A stretch of 64,000 bases of DNA, taken from assembly GCA_027604185.1 (NCBI GenBank), contig JADGKB010000043.1, positions 1 through 64,000 of the forward strand, in the 5' to 3' direction. Positions 10,511 to 22,198 of the stretch are shown here, in pieces. A program made the position numbers and the translations under genes. The notes under the pieces were generated by a model. The model made no database searches. It saw only the letters and a list, made by a program, of their open reading frames with translations, and was not told the DNA's origin. The first letter of the stretch is position 1; every line of letters starts with the position of its first letter. The DNA comes from Boothiomyces macroporosus (taxonomy: Eukaryota; Chytridiomycota; Chytridiomycetes; Rhizophydiales; Terramycetaceae).

Positions 10511-12174
10511 AATTTGATAGATTTAAAATCTTTATAATAGATAAATTAAAGCGTATTACTGGTTTGGGTTTAGAAATTTCTTTTTCTTGGGCAGATCCAT
10601 AGTACGATTAACCATTCGTGGTTAGCACGTATTAGGCACCTAAACTGCTTGCTCTAGCAATAGAATAAATAGAATATTCTTACAAGCAATTCTTGGCTTC
10701 ATTTGCTGTTTGGATTTCTATAGAAAAGGAATAATACGTAGAATGCTGGTAGAGTCAGTCGTATACAGCTGATATCATACTAGTGATTTTGAATTCATAA
10801 TATTGATTTTTTGTAATTCTTTATTTCGATGATTTACGGTTTCACTGTACAGCGTCATATAATTACTTTAAACGGGATAAAAGGACTATTACAAGAATAA
10901 TTTATCATTATAGAAAGTAGCTGGACTGCTTTCCTTATTCATGGTGTCTGAATACAATGACCAAAGAGGAATCTTGGAGTTACAAGTTAAAAAGGGAGTT
11001 GAGTGGGCAAACAACCGCATAATAATATCGGAAGGTAATGTATTGGTCGGTAAATTGAACTTTATAATTATCGTACTGATACTCACTGGTGAAGACTGTT
11101 CAGTACCAGGTTATCAACCAGCACCTTTGAGGAAAATTGCTCTTGCAAATATTTAGATCATTCCCAGAAAAGTTTCGAATTATTCTAAACCCGACCGATT
11201 TGATATCAAGGTATCCTTATTCTGGAATTTATGAGTGATATATTCAACATTTTAAATCCTTTGACTATCCAAAGGTCAGTGTACTATTTTTTGCACTGCC
11301 ACGCGGGAACCATTCCGCAATAATTTAGGCAGAATTCATTTACATAAACGAAACCAAGTTGGCTGTTTTCAAAGCACGGCTGCAAGGAATCACAAAGTAG
11401 CTAGCTAGATGAAATTGAATTATTTTGTATTTATTGGCCATATCCTTTCAAGGTCGAGTTGCGATTTAGCACTATTCGTCAACCAAAAAAGATAGTCTAT
11501 TCAATTAGAGGATTATTAATCCTGAATACAAACCATTAGAGTAAATCTTAAATATTAGGTTTGAAAAGAGTTTATCCTAAATTTCCTTTGAAGATTATGT
11601 TAAATACCAACTACTCTATGCAAACTCACCAAGTAATCCATTGATTCAAAGTTTCAACTCTATTGAAATTCTATACTTTTCTTGTCTGCGCTTTGTTTTT
11701 GTCTTATTGTTCATTGCGGGAAAGTGGGCAATTTCTAGAGTACAGACAGGCCGCATTAAAGATGGTTATAGTGGGCCGCAGGATTTTGCCACTGAGATTG
11801 AAAGATTAGAATTGATTTAATACGCCAGCATTTTGACAAGATTTAAATTCAATCACAACACCCCTTCATTACTGCAGTGTAAATCCACGTTTCTGGGAAT
11901 CACATGATACATGATTTGAAATAATATGGCTAAGCCATTGGCAGATTGGGATCCCTTTCACTAATTAATCGGCAAATTTAAACAAAATGGGCAATAGAAA
12001 AGAAGTGCTTTAATTTACTGCTGTCAATTTTTATAGATTTAGTAGTCACTATTTTAGATATCTTGTATGAAGAGCAGTGAAATGTTTTAGAGATTCTTTG
12101 AGAACTTCCGATCCTTGGATACAAGATAATCATTATCAGCCTGCCCCGTCAATTATTTTTTTCGTATTTCTAAA
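10511..12174. other. Non-coding tract between the velvet paralogues
   Basis: About 1.66 kb of AT-rich DNA. A 71-residue frame at 10941-11156 (plus strand) has no recognisable features and an overlapping frame on the other strand; I do not call it. No RNA gene or repeat was seen. Likely promoter region of velvet gene B. Confidence 0.45.
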
Positions 12175-12783
12175 ATGTTTCCATGCAAAGTTATTTTCAG
12201 ACAAGAACCAAGCAAAGCTAGAGCTTGTGGTGGCATAACTACTCCATTAATACCAAGTTTAGTGTACCATTTATGTAATATAGTAATCCCATGTTGATTC
12301 TTGAGGCGATATTTGAACAGCAAATGACGCGAGCACAGGTAACTATATCGTTTATTACAGCTAGAAGTATTTAGATTTATCTGCCATATCCAGCTTGTAT
12401 GTGTTAATGGAAAAACACGATGTCACTATATGCGGGTAACAGATCGAGTAGCGGATAACTTCAAAGGGGAAACTGTTGTTCCTGGATCTGTACTCATAGA
12501 CCCCCATGATTGTCTGCCAAAGCTATTTTTTGTATTGGACGACGTTGGAATTAGATATCCAGGTTATTTTAATTTTAGTTGTACAGTTATAGACATGGAC
12601 AGGTATCATCGTTCTAATAGAAGCCTAAACTCAATATCCTTAATTTCAAAGGAATTTATTGTATTTTCAAGAAGGGATTTCAGAACTCCAAAAGGAACTA
12701 CTCTTTTACAAACTTCTTTTGAAATTCAAGGTGTTTACGACAAGAATACAAAGAAATACAAAAGAGAAAGATTATACTATTAA
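12175..12783 (+). CDS. Velvet-domain regulator B
   Basis: Second minimal velvet protein, 182 residues, a tandem paralogue of the gene at 9902. It carries VIFRQEPSKARACGG, RFICHIQLVC, KLFFVLDDVGIRYPGYFNF and EFIVFSRRDFR, the same blocks in the same order. Exons are 89, 55, 242 and 163 bases, the first three identical in length to those of A. Introns: 12264-12283 (20), 12339-12360 (22) and 12603-12620 (18, GTATCATCGTTCTAATAG). The third intron is a multiple of three without a stop and would be translated by any single-frame reading. The N-terminal intrinsically disordered parts of larger VeA-type proteins are absent. Confidence 0.88.
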
Positions 12784-13418
12784 TTAGAATAAATTAATTG
12801 TTTTAAACTGCTTTTCGGATTTTCTAGCAGATTGTTTTATTTAAGCGACTGAAGGGTTTAAACAAAGTGTACTTGGCGAAAAAATTAATCAGTGAAAATG
12901 ACGGAATATAAAATTGATTTTCCTCGAATTTAAATTAACCAGTATATGATTTTCATCCTGAGTTCATTCAAAATGCGTTTGTTCCATACAGTTTCATCAC
13001 AATATTAGAATTATAGCAATCTTATAAGCTAAATTCTTGAGTGTTAACCTTTTTACATTTAATTTTATAGCGACTATTGGTTTCATCACTTAAAATGAAA
13101 ACTTGTAATTCCTCACTATTTACTGATTTTACGTACAATAAAAGATTGTTCAAAGGGAGCAACGTGATTTATTATTCAACCAGCTTAGAGTTGAAATACT
13201 ATCTGGTGTAGCTCATAACGCGTACACAAACTATTTAACGGACCAAAATACGATTGGTTAATAATTTTACGCGATTTGTGTATTTTAGTTAATACTTTAA
13301 TGAAATACTGGCAATATATTATAGAACGTTTATGCATTATATACTTCCAACGGTAAATGGACAATTGATAAATTAAATGAACTTGGATACGCTGAATATC
13401 AACAATTCAAAGTGAATT
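12784..13418. other. Non-coding tract between velvet B and HemW
   Basis: About 630 very AT-rich bases between the 3' end of velvet B and the 3' end of the HemW gene. I see no gene, repeat or RNA in it. Confidence 0.5.
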
Positions 13419-14690
13419 CTAAACCAACAGTTTTTGGACCAGTGCATCAGCAACAGCCATCCCAGAATATGTGGGTCGTATACTCTGTATAGTTCCACTA
13501 CTATATGTTATATCAAGGTATCCCATTTCGCCTAGCTGATCCAAACTTTCCAAATTCAAATACTTTCATAAGATAAAAGTTACCGATTCAAAATTATTTT
13601 CCGCAACAGCAGCAAATGTTTCAAGATTGGCACCTTTTGCAGTTCTCAATGAAGTCAAAATATATTCCTGAATTAGTCAATATTACTTTTGCACTTTCAT
13701 CCCTGCTGATAGGAACCTGCCTTGCTATACCATGCTCAAACTCCTCCACATTACTCATCCATTGGTTTGGAGATAGAATCTTATTAATGTATTATATACC
13801 CTGTAAGTTCTAAAGCGCTTGTTTTCTATGTGGAGTAGTCCATGCGCCCCTGGACCAACGCCAATATAGTCATTACCCTCCCAGTAGTTTTTGTTGTGTT
13901 GGCTCTGATTTTCTTTGATACCATCTTTTGCGAATGAAGAAACTTCATATTGCACATATCCATTATCTGCAGCTAACTGAATCAGACAATATTTACTGTA
14001 CGAGTCAATTCAAACATGTCTGCTAATTCATCATCTGACGGCGGCTGAATCTCCTTGTTTTTAACTTGCTTGAATAATGCAGTTCCTCTTTCAACTGTCA
14101 GCTGATAGAGTGACAAGTGATTTGCGCCGAATTTGAATACTTGCAGTAGTTCCTCCTCCCATCCTTTGAGTGATTGTCCGGGCCTTCCCCAGATAAAATC
14201 AAGTGACACATTATCAAAATGCGATCTAGCAAGATCAATTGCTTTCAACGCATCTTTTACAGAATGATCTCTGTTCATCAGCTTCAACATGTGATCATCA
14301 AGTGACTGAATTCCTAGAGATAATCGATTTACTCCAGCATCTTTGAACAGTTTCAACTTTGAAATTTCAAATCCGGTGGGGTTTGCTTCCATTGTTATTT
14401 CCATATCTGATGAATTAGAATGATTCCTGATATATTCCAGGGTGCTTGAAACCAAAGATGGCTATATTAATCTCTACTACCTCAGCTAGCGACGGCGTCC
14501 CTCCACCAAAATAAACTGAAGTTATTTTGTAGTTGCCCAAGTCGTGCTTCAGTTCCTTAATCAAGCAGTCGGTCATTCTACCGTCGTCGTTCGATTTGGG
14601 GATTAAATATTTGTTGAAATTGCAGTATGTGCATTTGCTGGTGCAATAAGGGTAGTGAATGTAGACGGAAGCTTTTTTTCTCAAACTCAT
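13419..14690 (-). CDS. Radical SAM protein HemW/RSAD1-like
   Basis: Radical SAM enzyme of the HemN superfamily, closest in layout to HemW/RSAD1, a haem chaperone, probably mitochondrial here. 390 residues after splicing, the usual HemW size. The 4Fe-4S motif reads [14 protein letters not shown]; the C-x3-C-x2-C-N-F form is of HemW type rather than the extra-Cys HemN type. [15 protein letters not shown] is the SAM glycine motif, [15 protein letters not shown] the conserved Q-S helix, and [12 protein letters not shown] the C-terminal signature. Six exons; introns at 14462-14480, 13977-13996, 13780-13799, 13668-13686 and 13563-13583, all 19-21 bases. The last exon, ending [12 protein letters not shown], matches the winged-helix end of the family. 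The gene lies 27 bases from the deubiquitinase stop. Confidence 0.92.
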
Positions 14691-14717
14691 TTTACAAAAA
14701 AAATTACAATTATAATT

Positions 14718-17295
14718 TTATATTAGGGTTTCATGCACCAGCGGTTCAATCGAAGGGTATAACTTTAGATATTTGTCACGGATTGCACTGGTCCGTATCA
14801 TTGGCGTAGCAAGTTTTTGGAACTGCGATTTTTCAATGTATATGAGGGAATAAGCACCAAAAGTCTTGCCAGACGTATTCGCAAGGACCTGAACTTCGGT
14901 AACTTCGGTAACAAAGGAATCATTGTAGTGTATCCATCGTTTATACTGACTGTCATATAAATAATTCCAGTAATGGCCGAAATTGGCATCCCCTTCGTGG
15001 ATAAATACTGCAAACAAATGATACTCTTCTTTGGTCATATCATCAAATATGGTATCGCGCTGCTGCTCCAAGCTTTTAATCAGGCTATATTCTTCTAATA
15101 GTAAGCAAAGAATACCTTGTGATGTCGGCTCCTTCAACTTTTCAATCTCCTGATTTATAATGTCAATCTGTTTCCTTTTTTGAGCAACAATATCTTGATT
15201 TCTATCAAGGTAACGGTCTAGATAAATTACTTTGTCGTAGCTCAAATAGCCATTAGCCTTCACTGTCTGATTAGTACTTCTATCATATTGAACTCTCTAA
15301 ATGTTAATTTTGACTACATTGATTCTAAACGTCAGTATTGGAGGTAATTCCAGAATAGATAAGCTTCTGATCGTTCCTGGATGTTCATATTCTACTTCTT
15401 GAGAAGCAAAATAGGAATCCAAAGCCAAATAAAGCGATGGCTCCAGTTCAACAATCAACTGATGAAACGATTCTTCATTAATCAGCTTGATTGGTTCCCC
15501 ATTAGTATCAAAGTACGTTAAAGTTTGTTTGGTTTTGCCATACAGTCTAGAGTTAGCGAATAGCAACATGTTGACAGCTGGGCAGTTGGAAACTTGCAAT
15601 TTTGTGGCAGTGTTGATCATATCCAATATATTATCCATGCATTCTACATTAAAAGAAATTTACCATGGATATCTTGTTGTTCACCGACTGTATTTGAATT
15701 TAGGGTTATTTCTACCAGAACTTTGTCAGGTGAGACAGCCATGCAATCTGACCACATGAGCGAAACAAACAATTTCTTTAGGGCAAGCATGACTAGATTA
15801 GCTATGGATTTACATGTTTGGGACTTCTTTTCCATCTCACAATTAACACATTCGCCTTTCTCCACTAGTTCATAGGAAAATACGAAATCTCTGAAAATGT
15901 TGATTGAGAATAGGTATTGTAATAAAGAGTTCAGGTAGCAGCTATTGTTACAAATTAATGTTACGTATTGCCAATGTTTACTAGTCCTGCAGGCAGATTG
16001 ATGCAGTCTAAATCAATCTTACTATCAAAACTCGGTAACTGCCCTGTTGAAAGAAAATGCTGGATCATGAAGCAATCCCGGTGATTGGCTACAGTGTTGA
16101 GTGCTTGCCGGAGCTCATTTGAGAGCTGTGGATTGGTCAGCGTCTGCAATTAGGTAGTATTTACTGCCCATCGATAAGTTTCAACCACTCTACGTGCAGA
16201 GGTTTCTTCATTGATACCACCTCCCAATGTGCGATACGCGTTTTGCAGTTCAGCAAGACCAACCAATCCCTTTGACCGTTCCAATATCACTGTTTCCTCA
16301 AGTTCTTGGCTCTTTCTTGAACTTGCAATGTCTGCCAATGCATCCTAATATAAGACTTAAGATACCAAGTATCTAGGTGCCATTTTCGGAAATAGTATCT
16401 TGAGTTTGTCGAAAGCTGTCTGGACCACAGCGTCGCTAGCAAAACTGAGTTTAAATAGCAAAAACCTAGTACAGCCAAGGATAGAGAACGATCCAGTATT
16501 CTGCGTTGCTGCGGCTTCAAACTTTTTGATGAATTCCGGAGAGTAACTTGCTTCAGGCTTTAAAAGCTTGAAACTTCTGCAAATAGATTCGTTGGCATCA
16601 GAAAACGTGTATATTGCCCCTTGAGTGTTCCCTATTATAAATAACTGGCAACCATTAGACAATAGCTCCTTTAATAGAGAGAGTTCTTCCAGTATAAATT
16701 CCAGTTCCTTCTTCTCCTCAGTAGTACAAACGCTTTTTGGAGTGAAATAATTGTCAATCAACAAATATCCTAGCTTTTCCATCAAAATTTGACAATATTT
16801 AGTACAAGTTTACTGTTTTTCATTTGCCCCAATGTACTGTTTGAATTTTGGATTCATTGAATTTATTGGCTTGAGTTCCCCTTGGATCAAATCGATTTTA
16901 CCGTGTACAATATTGCCAACATAAAATATCAGCATCAATAGTGCATAGATTTGATCAGCAGGTTCCTTGTTGCTTAAAATATCGTTCAGTAGCGACTTTG
17001 GAAATACTTCGTTCTTGATAAACACATCCACTTGCTCTGTACAGTCGCAAATCGCCTCTATATGCTTGACATCCTTTGTTATCGTAATATTGGTTTTAAA
17101 CAAGTGGTGTTCATCCTTCCCGCTCGTCCTTGATATTGTAGTATGAAGAAAACAGTTTCTACAAATGAATCTAATTACGTTTGTCCCGTTCTGCTGGCTG
17201 GATAAAAAGCTATGAAAGCAGTATGTGTCCTGGTATTGCTTTGCGGTCGCTACAGATATCAAATAGAACAATGAATCTGAAGTATGAAACGACAT
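14718..17295 (-). CDS. Ubiquitin carboxyl-terminal hydrolase, Ubp2 type
   Basis: Cysteine deubiquitinase resembling fungal Ubp2 (USP25/28 group). 816 residues in seven exons. The Cys box GLVNIGNTCYLNSLLQYLF is restored only by removing the 23-base intron 15943-15965 that splits NT from CYLN. QQDIHECMDNILD is the QQD box. The His box is EYHLFAVFIHEGDANFGHYW, followed by FGAYSLIYIE. Introns at 16793-16813, 16345-16365, 16144-16164, 15943-15965, 15644-15663 and 15297-15317. The first of these has the 5' site and branch site of the others but ends in TG, not AG; it is needed to keep frame between GANEK and LGYLLIDNYF. The start is divergent from TBCK, about 170 bases away. Confidence 0.88.
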
Positions 17296-17461
17296 TTGTG
17301 ATTGTGGATTCCCCTTGCCAAAAACTTTTTAATTAGCAGAGAGAACGCATTGCCGAAAATTATGACTGAGAATTAATGGCGATTTTTGGAACTTGAATCT
17401 GCTCTTGCGTAATTTGAATCCGCATATCGCCACTGAGAAAGTTTGCCCATTGAACTTGCAA

Positions 17462-20068
17462 ATGTACGGCGTGACTGCAAGAGGGTATCATTCCCGAGAC
17501 GCTAAGCTTCAAATGACTTCCTTTTATCCAAAGAACGACTCAGAGACAGGAGACTTTACTATTTCTCAACTCATTTTCAGTAGATTCCAACAATTGAATA
17601 TTTTGAGGAAACCGCGATTCTTGACAGAGTACATAGATCTGATTAAAACATCAAGCGGTACTAGAAACTAATTCAGGACAGCTGACGCTAGTTTCATCGA
17701 AAGCGGAATTAATCAGCCAGACGGATGATCTCCCGCAAATTCAAAAATGGGCACTGGAGATTCTTGTTGCAATGGATTACTTGCACAAGAATGGAGTTTT
17801 AATTCGCAATTTATCTATGGAAAATATCTGCTGTGATGAACATGTACATGATGGTTTAACTAGGGGTCAATCAAGCTAATGAATTATGGATTGTATTATA
17901 TTACTGGAAACGGACAGCATGTAGAGTTTCCGATTGGTCTGCCTCAGTATATGGCACCAGAGATATTTAAAAGCGGGCCATATGAAGAATCGACAGCCAA
18001 AAGCGATATATGGTCATTTGGAATATTGCTGCTAGAATTGTACTTTGGAAATATTTTTGACAATCAGAGCATAGAGGAATTGGTAGTGAATGTAATGGAA
18101 AGGAAACCAATCATTCAAAAACTAGACCTATTGGACGATCTCGAATTCAAGAGTTTTATATCACTTTGTTTGGAAGAGGACAGTGCTAAACGACCTGATA
18201 CTGATACTTTGATTAATCACAGTTGGTTTAAAGATTTGGAAGTTGAAAATACCTGGTATAAGCGGCCACATATTCCCAAAAAGCAAAAGGATGAAAAGCC
18301 TTTCGAACCAAATCTTAAAGAAGCATATTATTTTTGGAAATTGCTAGGAGGAGACATAGAAAAGGAGATTTCAGATAAATTTGACACTTCTCAAAAATAC
18401 CTGTTATCACTGCCTAACACAGTCACAAGAGAAACAAATATCAAGAATTTAGCGATATCACTTCAACAGAAACCATTATATGTAGATAGTTTTAAAGAGA
18501 TTAATATGGAAAAGGCTAGTTCAGAGGTGCAAGTAATAAGAAAAACACTCGAAAAATCATTTTCAACAAGCTCAACATACGATGATAGATGGAAGTATCC
18601 GATCGAATGGTCAGCAAATACACAGAAAGAAATATGGGGGATTTACACAATGAAACCCAATCTTGCATTAAACTCGAAAAACACAGACTTTAAATATCAG
18701 TTCATGAGATTGTTTCTATTCAAATCTCTCTTGAAAAAGTTTCCGCAAACCTTAGCGTCCATCAAACAAGAAGCTATAAAGGACATTCCAACTTTGTTAC
18801 GTGGACAGATATGGGCTGCTCTTCTTGGAATAGTTGGTGACCCAGAGCTGGAATATGACGAGTACAAAACAAACGTGGAAGATACTTCTGATAAACAGCT
18901 AGATCTGGATATACCAAGGTGCCATCAGTATCATGAATTACTGGCAACTCCATTGGGCCACCAAAAGTTGAAAAGAGTTCTCAAGGCGTGGATAGTTTGT
19001 GAAAAGGGCAAGCAAGTGTATTGGCAAGGTTTAGACTCACTATGCGCATGTTTCCTAACATTAAATTTCCACAATGAAGTAATTCTTTCTTAATTAGGCG
19101 TTAGCGTTCACATCCATGAAAGCCTTCATCAACAGATTTTGTAAAGGGTTTTTTGTACTGGATAATTCAACTTTAATGAGAGAACTAATGTTGAAGTTTC
19201 GTTATTTGCTATCATTCCATGATCCTGATTTATCTTATCATCTACATCATATTGGGTTGGGTCCAGAGTTTTATGCAATTTCTTGGTTCATGACATTATA
19301 TGCTCGTAATGAATATCTAATCTAGATGTATTTCCGATAGATAAGATTTACTACCTATGGGACCACTTTATAGTTGGACCAGACTATCTATTCATGTATG
19401 TAGGTGTATCTATTCTCAAGCAAATGAGAGATCAGTTATTCGAATGTGATTTTACAAATGTAAACTAATCTAATCTAGGCAATGCTGCTGTTTTCAGAGC
19501 TATCTGAGGTTAATGTAGAAACCTGCATTGTTGATTCAATTAGATTCTCCAAAGTTACTCCCCCTTCCATATTGGAAAACTTGAAAATGATAATGGAAAC
19601 GTCAATGGCAAACAATTCACCGACAAAAAGCAGAGTATTTTCTTCTAATCCAGTTTTCATTCTTATCAAACAAGTCTAGCATTATTCCAACGATATCGCT
19701 ACAGGATTTTGAAATTATCAGAGAGAATAGCATAATTGTGGATTCAAGGCCAATTGAAAAATTCAAAAAGGGCCACTTTCCAACCTCAATTTGTGTTATA
19801 CCAATGAACTTTACTAGCTCCGACAGTCTATCATTCGGCTTGAAACTGCTACTTCAAAAGAATTGCTACACTATTTTAGTATCTGAACGAGAGATAGACG
19901 AGGTAAATTGAATTAATTCAGTTTGGAATTTTTTTACTGCAGGAGAAGCAAGCTCAATTGTGTCAATTCGATAGCAATCATTTGACGCTATTTGCAGAAA
20001 GAGAGCAACTTTGTTTTTGTCAGCCAACCTTCTTTGGAAATTCGTGGCAATATAAATGCAATTCTTGA
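17462..20068 (+). CDS. TBCK: TBCK: pseudokinase, TBC and rhodanese domain protein
   Basis: Orthologue of TBCK (TBC-domain-containing protein kinase-like), a regulator linked to Rab, endolysosome and TOR function. 823 residues from eight exons, human about 893. The pseudokinase part lacks the catalytic Asp: LHKNGVLIRNLSMENI stands where H-R-D would be. VEFPIGLPQYMAPEIF and SDIWSFGILLLEL follow. The TBC domain contains IPTLLRGQIWAALLG, DIPRCHQYHELLATP and KQVYWQGLDSLCACFL. A C-terminal rhodanese-like domain starts at TISLQDFEIIRENSIIVDSR. Introns: 17658-17676, 17844-17863, 19079-19097, 19306-19325, 19460-19478, 19635-19653 and 19903-19921. The start is uncertain: the frame is open to about 17390 without an ATG, and MYGVTARGYH at 17462 is the first. 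The stop abuts the ankyrin gene stop. Confidence 0.9.
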
Positions 20069-20953
20069 TTACTTTATTTTTTTGGCTGCAGAGATAAATC
20101 CACGTGTAACTTTCTTTTTGCTTTCGGTTACTTTAGAAAGCTCATTATCACTAGAATCTAGTTTCTTTGGAGACGATGATTTTCTTCGAACTTTTGACGG
20201 TAGCTTTGGTTTAGCTTTCAAGGTGGGCCTTCTTGGCATCGCCTGGTTTTCTGTAGTAATCCTGTTTTCTTCATCTATGTTAAATACTCTAACCTATCAA
20301 TATATCACGGATATCCGAATCTGTAGTTACCTCACTTGGTTTTCGGGAATCATTATTTGTAATGAATGGATTGCTGCCTGCGCGCAGTAACAACTTTACC
20401 GTGTTTGCTTTATTTCTGACTGATGCGAAATGTAATGGTGTACTTCCAAACGAGTCTTTTAATGACAACTCTGATAGCCCTAAATCACCTTTCTCTAAAA
20501 GGGTATTTATAAGCTTTGGATCGTCGTAATTCGATGCCCAATGGATAGGTGTAACTCCATAATCGTCTTTTACTTTTATTTCAGCTCCAAATTCAATTAA
20601 TAAAGAAACTATTCGGGTATGACCACACTGACATGCAATGGACAGTGGTCTAATTAAGTGAATGGATTACGTATTTCCGGTGTGTGGAAACTTTCTATTA
20701 ACATCCGTTCCTTTCCATAGTTGGTCATACACCTAAATTACATCCTTGTTACCGTATCAATGTCCCCTTTTCTGCATGCTTCAAATAGAATCTGTTCGTT
20801 GGCGGTCAATGGGTGTTGAATAATTTCATGAGGTACCTCTTTGTGTGTCTTTTTTCGTGCTGAATGAGTTCGCGATGCTGGTTTAGAGTTCACTGTAGAT
20901 TCTTGATTTGGGTCAGCAAACTTTATCCCTGCAGATTTAGGTCTTGGCGGCAT
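20069..20953 (-). CDS. Ankyrin-repeat protein
   Basis: 274 residues from four exons. A basic, Pro/Ser-rich N-terminus (MPPRPKSAGIKFADP) precedes about four ankyrin repeats, with helices recognisable as TPLSIACQCGHTRIVSLLI, TPIHWASNYDDPKLINTLL and TPLHFASVRNKANTVKLLL. The tail is Lys/Ser-rich (KVRRKSSSPKKLDSSDNE). Introns at 20733-20752 (20), 20650-20670 (21) and 20275-20293 (19). The partner is unknown; ankyrin repeats only indicate protein binding. The TAA (20069-20071) begins on the base next to the end of the convergent TBCK TGA. Confidence 0.85.
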
Positions 20954-21094
20954 GTTTACAACTTTTCACAATGACTTTGGAGATATCTTGACAATGAGCT
21001 TTTGAAAATTATTCGGCCATGTGCTTGATTTACTGATTGGGATCTCTCTATAGTCAGATGGTATCAGACACTCCCTATAAATACAATCTGAAAT

Positions 21095-21493
21095 GTGAGT
21101 TATTTATGTGGTTTGTTTTTGTTGCCAGAAGTATTGCAGGCATTTGACTGGGACTCGATTAGTAATCGTCCGTCACATATGCAATACTTAACCACCCAAG
21201 TAACTGTATGGCAACAAGCTGGGTTTACAGGAGCATGGCTGCCTCCTCAAGCGCAATGCGCGGACCCACAAGGATATCTCCCTAGTGAATGGTACCAAAA
21301 TATTGCAGATCAGAGAGTATTATGATGGAGATATAACCAAGGTATTCTAAGGGCAGAGAGCGGGCTGTACGTTGCATATATTAGTGGTTCAAACTACCAG
21401 CTTGCCGTAAAGTTGGGAATTGCCAATTGGAAACCCAAGTCAAATTTCACATTTACCTCAAGTGGACTGAATTGGCAAGTTTGGCTGTTTTGA
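21095..21493 (+). pseudogene. Alpha-amylase (GH13) remnant, internally deleted
   Basis: One frame reads the beginning of a GH13 alpha-amylase, EVLQAFDWDSISNRP, then AGFTGAWLPPQAQC and PQGYLPSEWYQN, and then after about 12 codons and a TGA (21323) switches to what looks like the C-terminal beta domain: ILRAESGLYVAYISGSNYQL and GLNWQVWLF, ending in a stop at 21491-21493. The roughly 350 residues that should lie between, with all catalytic acids, are missing. No ATG or signal peptide precedes it. No 18-23 base intron repairs the stop. It is therefore a decayed, internally deleted gene. It lies next to two secreted starch-binding-like genes. Confidence 0.65.
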
Positions 21494-22198
21494 TTTGTAT
21501 TTTTTGTCTTATGCTCTCTATATCAGTGGGCAATAAATCTCGAAAAATAAACTTTTTAAACTTTGCCAATGGACAGAAAGGAATCCAAACCGATTTCATT
21601 GATTCGAACGGTTTTTAACCAGACTGTTACAACGGCAATCAGTGGTCCAAAGGAACATCATTCTGGAACGAATACCGAATATTGGAGAGGGTAAGCTAAC
21701 GGTGATGTAGGAGCTCAAAGAGAAAAGGCAGCTACTTGGAAAAGGGGAACTTCAAGTTCAACAAGGCGATGAATGAATTCACAGAAGACGGAGTATATTT
21801 CCTCAATGTGGACGGAAAATAAACCTTGATTGCAAAGAAATAATTTTGAGTGTATTGATTCCCATATAGTGATGAATGGGCTCATATTCCAAATTGCCGC
21901 GCTTTGTCTCTTCTCGTTGGTAGCTGATTTGCTATGTTCTCGGATTTGTTTCCTCCAAAATAAGAACACACGTGATTTCCGAGATTGGTTTGACATTGCC
22001 GGTTTGCCGATTTCAAAAAAAGTAATTCCGACGGCAATGCAATAGAGAGGTTGCGATTTTCAACTATGCTGTAGCTTGATGCAAATGAGGGTGCGACTTT
22101 GTTGTTGTTGATCAGTTCTCAACTTTCATGCAGGAGTTTCATGGATTGAGAGAAGCATTTTAAACGCGAAATAATCACAGCGAAACTGTTTCTACCTT
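21494..22198. other. Decayed or non-coding tract next to the amylase remnant
   Basis: About 700 bases with short protein-like fragments but no intact gene. Plus-strand pieces such as DCYNGNQWSKGTSFWNEYR (around 21620) and FNKAMNEFTEDGVYFLNVDG (around 21760-21825) look like former coding sequence in different frames. They may belong to the same decayed carbohydrate-active gene; I cannot name the family. Confidence 0.35.

Noticed and set aside
10941..11156. 71-codon plus-strand frame in the velvet tract
   Set aside because: No ATG context, family or splice partner; overlapped by an equally long frame on the other strand.
13330..13830. Plus-strand coding-like frames (YALYTSNGKWTIDKLNEL, and a 65-codon frame from 13616)
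   Set aside because: They are antisense shadows of the last exons of the HemW gene, whose minus-strand reading restores the family C-terminus.
19992..20390. 132-codon plus-strand frame
   Set aside because: Antisense to the ankyrin gene, whose minus-strand frame has clear repeats.
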